Counted from the first letter of the stretch, positions 1-8,639 are shown. The stretch is 56,030 bases of DNA from Nitrospira sp. (GCA_030444405.1 JARFPM010000023.1:1-56030), one strand, 5' to 3'. The notes: a model not told the origin generated them from the letters alone. Program-made: numbers and translations.

Positions 1-461
1 CGCGCGTTCCGCCATGTCAGCGCGAAACCTGGCGCGGACCCGACAGGGTTGGGCAAGACCGTAGCCCGTGACGGGATCAAAGCTTGCCGCAATTGTCCGC
101 GATTTGGTGTTCGCCCCCATTGAGCCAACCTGGCCCTCATGCTCTCGAACGCTTCCTTGCGGCGAGCCAGTCGGAAGCCGGTTACCGACGCGACGGCTTC
201 CCTGGTGCAGTCGTCAATCGTGGGACCCAGTCCTCCAGTCAGGATGACAATCCCGGCCCGACGGGAGGCTGTCGTCAGGACTCTGGCAATGTCCGACTGA
301 TCGTCTCCAACGATTGTCTTGAACCTGACTTCGACGCCGATCGCGGCCAAGACATCTGTGATAAACAGTGAATTGCTGTCGGATCGGCCTCCCACGAGCA
401 GCTCAGAACCAATCGCGATGGTTTCTGCCGTAGATGTAGATAGGGGGGCCGATGGCGTCAT
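1..461 (-). CDS. cinA: CinA-family protein, N-terminal part (cut by left edge of window)
   Basis: The minus strand is open from an ATG at 461 to the window edge, giving the first 153 residues of a CinA-type protein. Visible features are the start of the MoCF_BD (molybdopterin-binding-like) domain, with IAIGSELLVGG near residues 16-25 and the family signature TGGLGPTIDD at 75-84. In the family this domain hydrolyses ADP-ribose-type compounds, and a C-terminal domain, outside the window here, deamidates nicotinamide mononucleotide in pyridine nucleotide salvage. The start lies 9 bases after the stop of the upstream exported-protein gene, so the two are probably cotranscribed. The start is set by homology to the usual N-terminus; there is no strong Shine-Dalgarno. 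Confidence 0.9.
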   Translation of the reverse strand, partial: MTPSAPLSTSTAETIAIGSELLVGGRSDSNSLFITDVLAAIGVEVRFKTIVGDDQSDIARVLTTASRRAGIVILTGGLGPTIDDCTREAVASVTGFRLARRKEAFESMRARLAQWGRTPNRGQLRQALIPSRATVLPNPVGSAPGFALTWRNA

Positions 462-470
462 GGGGATACG

Positions 471-1067
471 CTACTCAATTTCGGCAAAGTTAATCGCAAA
501 GTGAACCTCTCCGCCGCTCGCGGGAAATACCGTGATGGTCGTCTGCACGTGTGGATCGAAATCGCTGTATCTAAACATAGCTATGACTCTAGCCTGAAAT
601 TTTGGCGATTTTGGCCAGGCCGAACTTCGGCTAGCTTCGCCATCGACCCGCACCGTGGCAGGCGTGACGACCCTTCCCCCTTGATCGAGCACCATATAAC
701 TGTTTACAGCAAATGAAGGACTCTCCCCAAGGATCACTGCGCTCAAGAGCATCGTCGGGGACTCAGTCACTTGTGCAATATCGGCTGCGCTCGGTTCAAG
801 CCCCCGTAAGGCCATGTGTGTTGCCATGACCGACAATCCCCCGAGTTTCGTGACAAGAAACCCACCGGGACGCAGATCGTCGCCGTTTCCGAATCGAGCA
901 TAAAACGTCTCGGGTGGATGATGCTGGGCTGCCGCTTGCTTCCCCCGGTCGAGTGCGGTCTGGATTTGTGTCTGAGTCGGATCGACCTCAATCGCAGCGG
1001 AGGGACACACAGTACCCAATAGAGACGCAACAGCAAACCCCACAGACCCATACAGAACGGACTTCAT
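471..1067 (-). CDS. Small exported protein of unknown function
   Basis: This encodes about 198 residues. An upstream in-frame ATG at 1103 exists, but the ATG at 1067 gives a proper signal peptide: a lysine, a hydrophobic core around residues 4-20 and a likely cleavage after SAA near residue 25. The mature part has no motif I recognise; it contains a GDDLRPGGFLVTKLGGLSV segment and ends with beta-rich sequence. The gene lies directly upstream of cinA, 9 bases apart, and diverges from the heme-protein gene at 1209. Function cannot be assigned; a periplasmic or outer-membrane-associated role is inferred only from the signal peptide. Confidence 0.7.
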   Translation of the reverse strand: MKSVLYGSVGFAVASLLGTVCPSAAIEVDPTQTQIQTALDRGKQAAAQHHPPETFYARFGNGDDLRPGGFLVTKLGGLSVMATHMALRGLEPSAADIAQVTESPTMLLSAVILGESPSFAVNSYMVLDQGGRVVTPATVRVDGEASRSSAWPKSPKFQARVIAMFRYSDFDPHVQTTITVFPASGGEVHFAINFAEIE

Positions 1068-1130
1068 AGGACTGCGACTAACAGAACACTGGTGGCCTGT
1101 CAATGAATACTCTCCTACCTGGCTCTCCCG

Positions 1131-1160
1131 TTGACAAGACTCAAGGGGAAATGCTAAACG
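1131..1160 (+). promoter_or_regulatory. Candidate sigma-70 promoter of the chlorite-dismutase-like gene
   Basis: A perfect -35 hexamer TTGACA (1131-1136) is followed after 18 bases by TAAACG (1155-1160), a weak -10. The predicted start of transcription is about 40 bases before the gene start at 1209, and an AAAGGAG Shine-Dalgarno lies just upstream of the ATG. The -35 is convincing; the -10 matches consensus at only three positions. Confidence 0.45.
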
Positions 1161-1208
1161 AAAGAAAAAAGAGGACGTGTTTCTTTTAATCTACTAAAGG
1201 AGCTTTGA

Positions 1209-1931
1209 ATGTCGACCCCGGATACTCCTGCTGTCACACCGGCGCCTCGGCGCCAGTATGTAAACTTTGTTTTTTATAAAGTCGATCCAGCCTGGCGGCG
1301 CCTCCCAGAGGATGTACGCACCCAGGGTAAGCAGGAGTTTCTGCGAGCCGTGGAAGACTTCAACGGCAAGGTGATGGTCGTCCCCTATTCGACCGTCGGC
1401 ATCCGTGGAGACTGCGACTTCATGCTGTGGCGCATCAGCTACGACCTTGACCTGTTCCAGGACATGGGCGCCAAGATCCTCGCCTCTGGCCTCGGGCAGT
1501 ATCTCTCCACCCCCTATTCTTACTTGGCGCTGACCAAACGGTCCGTCTATGTCGATCACCACTCACACGCGGGACAGGAAGGGAAACGCCTGACGGTGGT
1601 GCCGGGAAAAGGTAAGTACATTTTTGTGTACCCCTTTCTCAAGACACGAGAGTGGTTTCTGCTGACGAAGGCCGCGCGTCAGGGCATGATGGACGAGCAC
1701 ATCGAAGTTGGGCATCGGTTTCCGTCCGTGAAGCTGAACACGACGTATTCGTTTGGTTTGGACGATCAGGAATGGGTCGTGGCGTTTGAAAGCGACAAGC
1801 CGGAGGATTTTCTTGACTTGGTGATGGCACTGCGGGAGACGGAGGGATCGCGGTACACCCTGCGGGACACCCCGATCTTTACCTGTATCCGCCGCAGCCT
1901 CAAAGAAACCCTCGACACCCTCGGCGGCTAG
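1209..1931 (+). CDS. Chlorite dismutase-superfamily heme protein (HemQ-like)
   Basis: The product has 240 residues, no signal peptide, and is full length for the family. The C-terminal heme domain is clear: a proximal-histidine region MMDEHIEVGHRF (H164 is the best candidate ligand) followed by SFGLDDQEWVVAFE at 181-194. Family members are chlorite dismutases, coproheme decarboxylases (HemQ/ChdC) or proteins of unknown activity. The residue aligning, by my reading, with the distal Arg of true chlorite dismutases or the Gln of firmicute HemQ is Leu176 (VKLNTTY), which argues against strong chlorite dismutation. A cytoplasmic heme-biosynthesis or heme-sensing role is more plausible than chlorite detoxification. 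The gene is monocistronic between its own promoter and a strong terminator. Confidence 0.85.
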   Translation: MSTPDTPAVTPAPRRQYVNFVFYKVDPAWRRLPEDVRTQGKQEFLRAVEDFNGKVMVVPYSTVGIRGDCDFMLWRISYDLDLFQDMGAKILASGLGQYLSTPYSYLALTKRSVYVDHHSHAGQEGKRLTVVPGKGKYIFVYPFLKTREWFLLTKAARQGMMDEHIEVGHRFPSVKLNTTYSFGLDDQEWVVAFESDKPEDFLDLVMALRETEGSRYTLRDTPIFTCIRRSLKETLDTLGG

Positions 1932-1953
1932 AGTTCCGGATCAGAGTAATACT

Positions 1954-1992
1954 AGGGTCTTCGGTTGTGACGACCGAAGACCCTTTGTTTTT
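1954..1992 (+). terminator. Rho-independent terminator after the heme-protein gene
   Basis: A perfect 12-bp stem (AGGGTCTTCGGT at 1954-1965, ACCGAAGACCCT at 1973-1984) with a 7-base loop is followed by TTGTTTTT. It begins 23 bases after the stop of the chlorite-dismutase-like gene. Confidence 0.92.
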
Positions 1993-2096
1993 ATCGGCAA
2001 TGAACTCATGGAGTAACACACCTGCCGCGTTTCTCCGCGGCTTTGACAGTCTGACGAGGCCTGTGTTACCTCTACAAGGTATTCGCTGGGGTATCA

Positions 2097-2315
2097 ATGG
2101 CTGACACCACCGCTCTCTACGCCCTGCGCTTTCCCGATGGCTCGGTCAGCCTGTATATCGATGAACTCTACGCCCAAGATCGAGGTATTGATCCTTCCCA
2201 ACTTGTGCGGGTAGAAATCCCACGAGAAATGTTCGTCAGCGGCACCATACAGGACATTCGTGAATATGTGGCGCTTCGGCTCGAACAACATCAACAACAT
2301 GCCGGTAACGCGTAA
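2097..2315 (+). CDS. Small protein of unknown function (72 aa)
   Basis: This 72-residue ORF starts MADTTALYALRF. It has no signal peptide, no cysteines and a mixed alpha/beta pattern (FPDGSVSLYIDELY, then RVEIPREMF and a C-terminal helix). GGGG lies 5 bases before the ATG. It is read in the same direction as the 393-residue unknown 87 bases downstream, and both follow the terminator at 1954, so they may form a two-gene unit. No family is recognised. A minus-strand ORF of similar size overlaps it; the plus reading is preferred because of context and residue composition. Confidence 0.55.
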   Translation: MADTTALYALRFPDGSVSLYIDELYAQDRGIDPSQLVRVEIPREMFVSGTIQDIREYVALRLEQHQQHAGNA

Positions 2316-2402
2316 CGCATGCCGGTGAAGACACGGCACGACACATAGCAATGAGTCCACGCTCCATCCAAATCTTGACTTTCAGTATCTGACCAAAACC
2401 CC

Positions 2403-3584
2403 ATGGCACAAGCACTGGAGACATCGTCCCTGACAACCGAGATGATCGAAGAAGTGATCGCCGGCCTGTCGATCCAAGGCCGCATCATCCTGCGGCTCCT
2501 GCTGATTCAGTACCTGGACATCACTCATGAGGAAATCCTCTACATGGTGTCGGACAGACCGGACCCTCGATGTGTGTCCGGCAAGAAACCGGTCACGACG
2601 ATGACACAGGAATCGATCATGGCGATGATCGAGCGCCGGAATGAATACCGGCGGCGCGCGCGACTTCGCCGAGAACGAACATGGCTTCAGTGTGTCGCAC
2701 TGAACAATCAGGCTCGTATGGCGAGCGCGCTGGCCACACGGGCTGCCGCACTGCTGACTGCGCGTGGAGTGTCCTCAGAAACCATGGAACGGCTCACAGG
2801 GCAAGCTCGTTCCACCGTCCCATCGACGACGTTGCGGCTACTGGAGGAACGTTGGGACAAGAATGAGATCCCTGCAGAGGAATATCAGAAGCATCGGTTA
2901 GTCGTTGAGATGCAGACGCAACTTCGCTTTGCCGAGCGGTTCACGAAACGTCTGGACCTGGCACAGCGTGAGCGGGAAACATCGGATCGTACAACCTTGC
3001 ACGATCATGAGATCGGCCATATCTGGGGCATCCCGGCCGGTACCTTGGCGGCCCGCAAGGTGAAGTTCTTGGCACAGTATCTCACCCTCCTCCAAACTAA
3101 ATGCTCCGGCGTTGCGGCAGGACCGGGGGACAGACTCTCCCTTGATCTCTGGAATGAAACCATGCGGGTTCTCTCGCACACTCCCATCGAACGATCGATC
3201 GCCACCTACGATGGTCTCGAGCGGACTGAGTCGGCCTTGCTCGAAAAACTGGCGACCTATGCCCTGATTCGAATACCGGAGGCTGCTGAAACGAAATTTT
3301 GGAATTCTCTCGTGTATGGAGCCAGTTCCAACGCCATGCACAGTGAAACGACCCGAACATTGTTCGGACTCCAGCGGCTGGTCTCCATACAAAGAGATTT
3401 GGACGCCGGCGACGAGGCGCTGGATGAAGAACTCCTCACACGCACGACGCCGATTTCGAAAGAGCCTGAGTCGCTCGCAACACAGCACGAATCCGGCCCC
3501 TCCGAACTGACGGAACTGCAGCAGCACATTCTCCACACCTTCATCGGAGAGGATGTCAGTGGTCGGGCCTCCGACAAGTGGTAA
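2403..3584 (+). CDS. Conserved-looking protein of unknown function (393 aa)
   Basis: This is a long, clean ORF of 393 residues, arginine-rich and largely helical by eye. There is no signal peptide or membrane segment. The N-terminal region (about 10-55: LTTEMIEEVIAGLSIQGRII and LDITHEEILYMV) resembles a small helical regulatory module but no named domain is recognisable. A segment around residues 195-225 (DHEIGHIWGIPAGTLAARKVKF) looks like a helix-turn-helix of the kind seen in sigma or LuxR-type proteins, so a DNA-binding role is possible but unproven. A 297-residue minus-strand ORF lies opposite and is taken as a shadow. Confidence 0.7.
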   Translation: MAQALETSSLTTEMIEEVIAGLSIQGRIILRLLLIQYLDITHEEILYMVSDRPDPRCVSGKKPVTTMTQESIMAMIERRNEYRRRARLRRERTWLQCVALNNQARMASALATRAAALLTARGVSSETMERLTGQARSTVPSTTLRLLEERWDKNEIPAEEYQKHRLVVEMQTQLRFAERFTKRLDLAQRERETSDRTTLHDHEIGHIWGIPAGTLAARKVKFLAQYLTLLQTKCSGVAAGPGDRLSLDLWNETMRVLSHTPIERSIATYDGLERTESALLEKLATYALIRIPEAAETKFWNSLVYGASSNAMHSETTRTLFGLQRLVSIQRDLDAGDEALDEELLTRTTPISKEPESLATQHESGPSELTELQQHILHTFIGEDVSGRASDKW

Positions 3585-3634
3585 ACTTTCATGGTTGCCA
3601 ATGACCGGCAGTTCGGTATAATTGATCAGGAACG

Positions 3635-4081
3635 ATGACAATACGGCCTGCCATCCAACGAACCTTTTTTGCATGGGCGATTGTCTTTTTTCTCCTCCTC
3701 CTCCCCATCTGTCCGCTACCCTCCGCGTCACTTGGTGGTGCCGCTCCGGCTGCGGCTGCCGGCCTGATCGAGATTGCAGAACTTCTGGCACATCCAGAGC
3801 TGTACGACCATCAAGACGTCGTCGTCACAGGAAAGGTGATGAACGTGCAGTTGGCAACCAATCGTCAGGGTCAGCCCGCCTATGGATTCTTACTTCAGGA
3901 CCAAGCCGGCACTCTGAAAGTTGTGAGCCTTGGGCAGCTGGAAGTCCACGAAGGTGATCAAGTGATTGTCGAGGGTGTCTTCAGTCGCCTCCGCCAAGTC
4001 GGCCGCACGGTCGTCTACAATGAGATCAAGGCCCTTTCTGTAAAACCTTTGACTCGCCTCAACCCGGATCTTGTCGGCTGA
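3635..4081 (+). CDS. Exported OB-fold protein
   Basis: The product is 148 residues with a clear signal peptide: basic start, a hydrophobic run FFAWAIVFFLLLLP and an alanine-rich cleavage region near residue 42. The mature part fits a small OB-fold: DVVVTGKV, GFLLQDQAGTLKVV, then EGDQVIVEGVF, the pattern of a five-strand barrel seen in periplasmic BOF/CcmE/tOB-type domains. It probably binds a small ligand or partner in the cell envelope; the ligand is unknown. It lies 50 bases after the 393-residue unknown gene, the same way round. Confidence 0.75.
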   Translation: MTIRPAIQRTFFAWAIVFFLLLLPICPLPSASLGGAAPAAAAGLIEIAELLAHPELYDHQDVVVTGKVMNVQLATNRQGQPAYGFLLQDQAGTLKVVSLGQLEVHEGDQVIVEGVFSRLRQVGRTVVYNEIKALSVKPLTRLNPDLVG

Positions 4082-4219
4082 CCACTCCCTGTCTCTTCAG
4101 GTTTTTCATCGAACAGCGTACTGTATCAGGCTGTTGCTTTTCCACCGCTCGCCGTCAACAATGATCGACGGGTCATGGCACGACCTTGGTATCGGAGTGG
4201 CTAAACCAACCGCAGCCGG

Positions 4220-5083
4220 TCAATGAGGCAATTTGAGGATCGCAGTCAACAACTTGTCAGAGATCCGGTCGGGAAGAAGTTTCACCATAAGCGCACGAAG
4301 CTTGGCATCGGTTCCAACCAAATACCGGGTTTTTGGAACGGGCGCCGTCAAGGCGTCTTCTACAACCTTTGCCACGGCATCAGGAGAGATCGCGCGTGTC
4401 GCCACTTGCTCCACAACTCGTCGTACTGCAGCCACTGTCGGCTCATACAACCTTCGAAGCTCATCCTCTATTGCCGCTTCTCGTCTTGCAGCATCGCTGG
4501 CGGACTTATCCCAAATTGGCGTTGCAATCGCACCAGGCTCGACAATCGAGACATGAATGCCCCATTGCTGCACCTCTAATCGTAAGGCATCCGTAATCGC
4601 CTCAAGCGCAAACTTCGATGCTGAATAGGGACCCATCAGCGGCATCGCCGCACGCCCTGCAATGGAACCCATATTGACGATTCGCCCCCGTGCCTTCCGG
4701 ATCAGCGGAAGAAATGCTTGAGTCACCGCCACCTGTCCGATGACATTGACCTCCAGTTGCCGCCGGAGGTCAGGAATGGGTATGGCTTCAATTGGTGCAG
4801 GCACTGCTATGCCGGCATTGTTAATGAGTCCAAATACTCCGCGCTCTTTCGTCGCTTCCAACACGACTGCGTGAGATTTCTGAATGGTGGTGAGATCCGT
4901 TACATCGAGTTCCACTGGCACCAGCCTATCAGAACTGGCCCTTTGAAGGGCCACCCCGTCTTCCGATTTCCGTACCCCTGCAAACACGGCGAACCCTAAT
5001 CCATCAAGATGCAGCGCACAGGTCGCTCCAATTCCAGTGGACGCTCCCGTGATGACCACCGCACGATTGTCTCCGATCGACAT
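4220..5083 (-). CDS. Short-chain dehydrogenase/reductase (classical SDR)
   Basis: The start is taken at the ATG at 5083, which has AAAGGGAG about 5 bases upstream, instead of an in-frame ATG at 5116. The product has 287 residues. Classical SDR marks are all present: cofactor loop TGASTGIG (12-19), D60 of the LDVTD segment, NNAG (88-91), catalytic Ser140, and YSASK with Tyr153 and Lys157. The PGAIATPIWDK segment follows the usual PG motif. It is an NAD(P)-dependent oxidoreductase acting on an unknown carbonyl or hydroxyl substrate; the C-terminal extension resembles lipid- or steroid-type SDRs. It stands alone, upstream of and divergent from the tRNA. Confidence 0.9.
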   Translation of the reverse strand: MSIGDNRAVVITGASTGIGATCALHLDGLGFAVFAGVRKSEDGVALQRASSDRLVPVELDVTDLTTIQKSHAVVLEATKERGVFGLINNAGIAVPAPIEAIPIPDLRRQLEVNVIGQVAVTQAFLPLIRKARGRIVNMGSIAGRAAMPLMGPYSASKFALEAITDALRLEVQQWGIHVSIVEPGAIATPIWDKSASDAARREAAIEDELRRLYEPTVAAVRRVVEQVATRAISPDAVAKVVEDALTAPVPKTRYLVGTDAKLRALMVKLLPDRISDKLLTAILKLPH

Positions 5084-5172
5084 CTCGCTCCCTTTTTGTG
5101 CCGGCCGGAGGACCATACCAGGTTTTGAACAACTTCATCCAGACATGGCCTGGTTGTGCGATCTTCAGTCGG

Positions 5173-5202
5173 TGGACAGTGACCGTACTCTTCGGCTATC
5201 AT
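5173..5202 (+). promoter_or_regulatory. Candidate promoter of the tRNA
   Basis: TGGACA (5173-5178) and TATCAT (5197-5202) are separated by 18 bases and lie 25 bases before the first base of the tRNA, a good fit to a sigma-70 promoter. Confidence 0.5.
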
Positions 5203-5226
5203 CTGCTTTCTTCAAAGTAGCGTTGT

Positions 5227-5302
5227 GGCGGTGTAGCTCAGTTGGCAGAGCAGCGGACTCATAAGCCGCGGGTCCCCCGTTCAATCCGGGGCACCGCCAC
5301 CA
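5227..5302 (+). tRNA. tRNA with CAT anticodon (tRNA-Met, or tRNA-Ile2)
   Basis: A complete cloverleaf is visible. The acceptor arms 5227-5233 and 5292-5298 pair fully, the D arm is GCTC/GAGC, the anticodon loop CTCATAA has CAT at 5260-5262, and the T arm CCCCG/CGGGG closes a TTCAATC loop. The CCA end (5300-5302) is encoded. The base pair closing the anticodon loop is an A-G mismatch (5257 with 5265). A CAT anticodon can mean elongator or initiator Met, or an Ile tRNA whose C34 is modified to lysidine. The first acceptor pair is a normal G-C, which argues against the initiator. Confidence 0.95.
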
Positions 5303-5499
5303 TACCAAGCTTGCTCGTACCAACCGCTCATTATCGCTTTATCGTGATTATCACGGTCGGATACGCACCTCTTCCGGTATCTCCTATCCAGACCAAGCTC
5401 ACTCGTGCTGCCACCTCGCCGCCATGCCGTTGGCATCCTGGTTTCTCATCCCTTCCTACGATACAGTGATAGAGGTTACATCCTCTCTGGAAGAAACAC

Positions 5500-5859
5500 A
5501 TGCACCCCATTCTCCGACAGGCCTATGATGCAGAAATGACGGCGGCGATGAATCACTACAGTGTCGGCAACTTCCAGCACGCCTTTCCCCATCTTGAGCG
5601 GGCACACATTTTGGGACAATCGTTTCCAATTGAACATGCAAAATCTCATTGGTGGATGCTGAAGGTTGGCTGGCGACGCCGAGATGTCTTAGAAATCACC
5701 GGTCAAATCCCAAGGATCGTAGGGGCGCTGCTTTTCTCACGAATTTGGATACCGTCCGGAAATACCGGTGGCGCACACGTGCCTCCCTTCAAATCCATGC
5801 CGATCCCTGCAGACCTTCAATGCCTGCTGGAGAAATACGGACGCGGCGCCAAGGCATGA
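5500..5859 (+). CDS. DUF3703 family protein
   Basis: The product is 119 residues and matches the DUF3703 pattern throughout: an N-terminal helix pair with HLERAHILGQ (about 32-41), then HAKSHWWMLKVGWRRRD (46-62), the hydrophobic stretch IVGALLFSRIWIPSGNTGG and the ending MPIPADLQCLLEKY. The family has no established biochemical role; members often sit near metal-resistance genes in other bacteria, but nothing of that sort is nearby here. The start ATG has TGGAAG at normal distance. It converges on the ABC permease gene, 21 bases apart. Confidence 0.88.
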   Translation: MHPILRQAYDAEMTAAMNHYSVGNFQHAFPHLERAHILGQSFPIEHAKSHWWMLKVGWRRRDVLEITGQIPRIVGALLFSRIWIPSGNTGGAHVPPFKSMPIPADLQCLLEKYGRGAKA

Positions 5860-5880
5860 GCCCTGTCAAGGTGTCAGTCC

Positions 5881-8496
5881 CTATTCTTCCCGTAACCCGT
5901 CTACGACCGGTTGCCGCGCCGCCCAGCGGGCGGGAAAATAGCCAGCCACCAAGGTCGCAATGACTGCCAGCACCACAGCCTGAACAAGTGCCCCGACCGG
6001 AATGATCATCTGGATCGTCCACCCGAACGATTGTTTGTTGATCACCTTGATCAGCAACAGTGACAGGAACCCGCCTCCAATGAGACCCAAGCCGATCCCG
6101 ACCACGCCGAGATAGGCTGCCTCCCATAGAACGAGCTGTTGAATTTGTTCAGAACCACCGCCGATGGCTCGAAGGGTCGCAAATTCCCGGCGCCGTTCAA
6201 GGACAGAGGTCACCAGCGTGTTGACGATTCCGAGCATGGCAATCACGACCGCGATGGCCTCCAGAACGTAGGTGAGAAGAAATGTGCGATCGAAGATGTC
6301 GAGAATTTCTTTCCGTAACTCCGTGTTACTGATCACGAGCGGCGGAAGCCCTCCCCCGACTGCATCGCTCAGTTGTTCGATGATCCGCTCTCTCACAGGA
6401 TCGAGGCTCGCCCCGGCGCTCAAGTACACGGGGAAGACCGTGACCAGATCATCGTGCCAGAGCGACTGATAGAGTGCCCGATCCATGAGCAGCTTGCCCC
6501 CGTCCGTCGAATAGTCATAGAACACGGCTACGATCGGGAATTGTGCGGGACCGCTCGGCGTCAGAATTTCAAGTGTCGATCCCTCCTCCACGCCGAGCCG
6601 ATTGGCTAACACCTCAGAGACGAGGAGACCACGGGTATCGGCCGCCCGTATGAGCTGTTCCGAAGAATCGCCCTTGCGCACGAGATACCGGCTCCATTGG
6701 GCATGCAGCCGCAGATCCCGCGAGACGACAGCCACCCGTTGGCCGTTTACCTCCACCCTTACGTCGCGATAGCTGTCGACCGCCGCCACTTCAGGGATAG
6801 AGGACAGGACGTGTAACCACGTGGGCGGGAGACTCCGGCCGACGCCCCCGATCTCCGTGCCCCGCAGCCACATTGAGGGGGCGACGACCAGATCGGCCAG
6901 GACGGTATCGGTGACCCATAGTTCGACCGTATGTCGAAAACTTCGCACCATGACCAGCACGCCGATCATAATCGCCAATCCCACCATCAAGGCGGAGACG
7001 GTGACTCCGTTTCGGCCGGGACTGCGGGATGCATGTTCTACGGCAATCCCCCTCATGACTCCGTGCATTCCCCCTTCAAGTCCCATGTATTGGCGGCGGC
7101 GAGGCCATCGGGTCACACAGATCGGGGCCAAACAGGCTAACCCTGCCAGCAGCGATAACGTCGCCGCATAGCCCGAGACAGGAACCCCACCTATAGGCCC
7201 CGGTAGACTCAACAGCCCCGTGACAACGAGCAAGCTCACCCCCATCACGGCAAGCATCCCCACACGTAGCTGCTGGCTCGCTTCATAGTCACCGGGCGCC
7301 AACGCACGCACAGTTGCCGTACGGCTGGCATCCAGGCTCGGACCGACGGCACCGAGCATGGACACGACGCACCCAATCACAATTCCTTCGAGCGTGATTC
7401 TCCAAAATTGGCCGGTCCAGAGTAGCCCGCCCTCGCCGGCACTGACTGGAGCGTAGAGATCCGAAATCGTTCGACTGAGCAGCGCCACAAGCTCTTGAGC
7501 GAGCACCACCCCTGCTGCACTTCCGGCGATTCCCCCCAAGAATCCGAATAACCCGGCTTCCATCAGGAACAGAGCCGCTACCCGAGACTGAGTCATCCCG
7601 ATGGCTCGATAAATTCCGATTTGCCGTCTCCTCTGGGCGACGGCAAATGCCATCGTGTTGTAAATCAGGAACATCCCCACCAACAGGCCGACCCAGCTCA
7701 ACACCGTCAGATTGAGGCGGAAGGCCCGCACCATTTGCTCAACCTGTCTCGTCCGATTGGCCGGCCGCTCCACCGTCATATGGGGCGGCAGAACAGTCCG
7801 TAGGCCTTGTGCCACGTCTTCGACGGTCTTTTTTTCGTCGGTCACGATATCGATTCGATCCAGCTTCCCAACCATCCCAAACGCAATTTGTGCGGCAGCA
7901 ATATCCATGACGGCCATGCGTTCCCACGATGAGGGTCGGTCCGACTCATTCCGCAGAATCCCTGCAACCCGGCAGATAAGACGCCTGGATCCCATCAGGA
8001 GATCGACCTGGTCATCAACCGACAGATTCCACTCAGTGGCCAATTTGGCTCCCAAGAACACCGCCTCCGGCCGGATCATACTCATCAGCCGACTCTCCGT
8101 CGCCGGTTGGCTCAAGCGAAACCCACGTGTATTGAACTCGGCCAGAAGATCCAGACCCACCACTTGTACAGCTTGGTCGACTTGTTCTCCCGTCATACGA
8201 ACAGCCGTCTGTAGAATCACCGGCGATACGGACGTCACCCCGGCGATGGTTCGTAGCCGTGCAATGATTTGTTCATCAAACCCGGTCTCCCCTCCCGACA
8301 CTTCCAAGGTGGTCGGTCCGGCCACCGTCATGACCGCCTGTTCAAAGGACCGCAGCACATCGACATTGGCAGTCCGTACAGCTACGGAGGCCGACACTCC
8401 GAGAGCCACCCCGATGATCGTCAGCAGGGTGCGTAACGGCCATTGCCGGACATGAGAGGTGAGAAGAAGGAAGAGCACCCTTAAAAAGGCAGGCAT
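5881..8496 (-). CDS. FtsX-like ABC transporter permease (two FtsX modules)
   Basis: The product is 871 residues. An N-terminal membrane anchor (about 15-38) is followed by a MacB-type periplasmic domain, a first FtsX core of membrane segments around 255-400 containing AVAQRRRQIGIYRAIGM, further membrane spans near 405-460, a second periplasmic domain, and a C-terminal FtsX core (about 745-870) with VLERRREFATLRAIGG. This double architecture is that of the large DUF214/FtsX permeases that work with a LolD/MacB-type ATPase, often in lipoprotein, lipid or peptide export. The likely ATPase is the gene at 9847-10545, but pyrD and a LuxR gene lie between. It is on the minus strand, downstream of pyrD. 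Confidence 0.9.
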   Translation of the reverse strand: MPAFLRVLFLLLTSHVRQWPLRTLLTIIGVALGVSASVAVRTANVDVLRSFEQAVMTVAGPTTLEVSGGETGFDEQIIARLRTIAGVTSVSPVILQTAVRMTGEQVDQAVQVVGLDLLAEFNTRGFRLSQPATESRLMSMIRPEAVFLGAKLATEWNLSVDDQVDLLMGSRRLICRVAGILRNESDRPSSWERMAVMDIAAAQIAFGMVGKLDRIDIVTDEKKTVEDVAQGLRTVLPPHMTVERPANRTRQVEQMVRAFRLNLTVLSWVGLLVGMFLIYNTMAFAVAQRRRQIGIYRAIGMTQSRVAALFLMEAGLFGFLGGIAGSAAGVVLAQELVALLSRTISDLYAPVSAGEGGLLWTGQFWRITLEGIVIGCVVSMLGAVGPSLDASRTATVRALAPGDYEASQQLRVGMLAVMGVSLLVVTGLLSLPGPIGGVPVSGYAATLSLLAGLACLAPICVTRWPRRRQYMGLEGGMHGVMRGIAVEHASRSPGRNGVTVSALMVGLAIMIGVLVMVRSFRHTVELWVTDTVLADLVVAPSMWLRGTEIGGVGRSLPPTWLHVLSSIPEVAAVDSYRDVRVEVNGQRVAVVSRDLRLHAQWSRYLVRKGDSSEQLIRAADTRGLLVSEVLANRLGVEEGSTLEILTPSGPAQFPIVAVFYDYSTDGGKLLMDRALYQSLWHDDLVTVFPVYLSAGASLDPVRERIIEQLSDAVGGGLPPLVISNTELRKEILDIFDRTFLLTYVLEAIAVVIAMLGIVNTLVTSVLERRREFATLRAIGGGSEQIQQLVLWEAAYLGVVGIGLGLIGGGFLSLLLIKVINKQSFGWTIQMIIPVGALVQAVVLAVIATLVAGYFPARWAARQPVVDGLREE

Positions 8497-8639
8497 TTAG
8501 CGTGAGAGGGACTTCCAACCGGAAGAGGGCTTGTCAGACCCCATCTGCGTGTTCGTATGCTCGGCATATATCAGTAGTTTCGTTTACACCTTTCCGGTCG
8601 TTTGCTAGACTGATCCCAGAACTTCTGAGAGGAGTACAG

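Noticed and set aside
1209-1931. Perchlorate or chlorate respiration locus
   Set aside because: No perchlorate reductase or cytochrome genes are nearby, and the protein lacks a signal peptide and the distal arginine.
2898-3791. 297-codon open frame on the minus strand
   Set aside because: It lies opposite the 393-residue gene, has low-complexity, Arg/Gln-rich content and no good ribosome binding site; it is a shadow of the coding strand.
5335-5365. Terminator downstream of the tRNA
   Set aside because: The CGTGATTATCACG palindrome has a short stem and no thymine tract after it.
7712-8455. 247-codon open frame on the plus strand
   Set aside because: It is antisense to the FtsX permease and is Ser/Thr/Arg-rich, as expected of a shadow frame.
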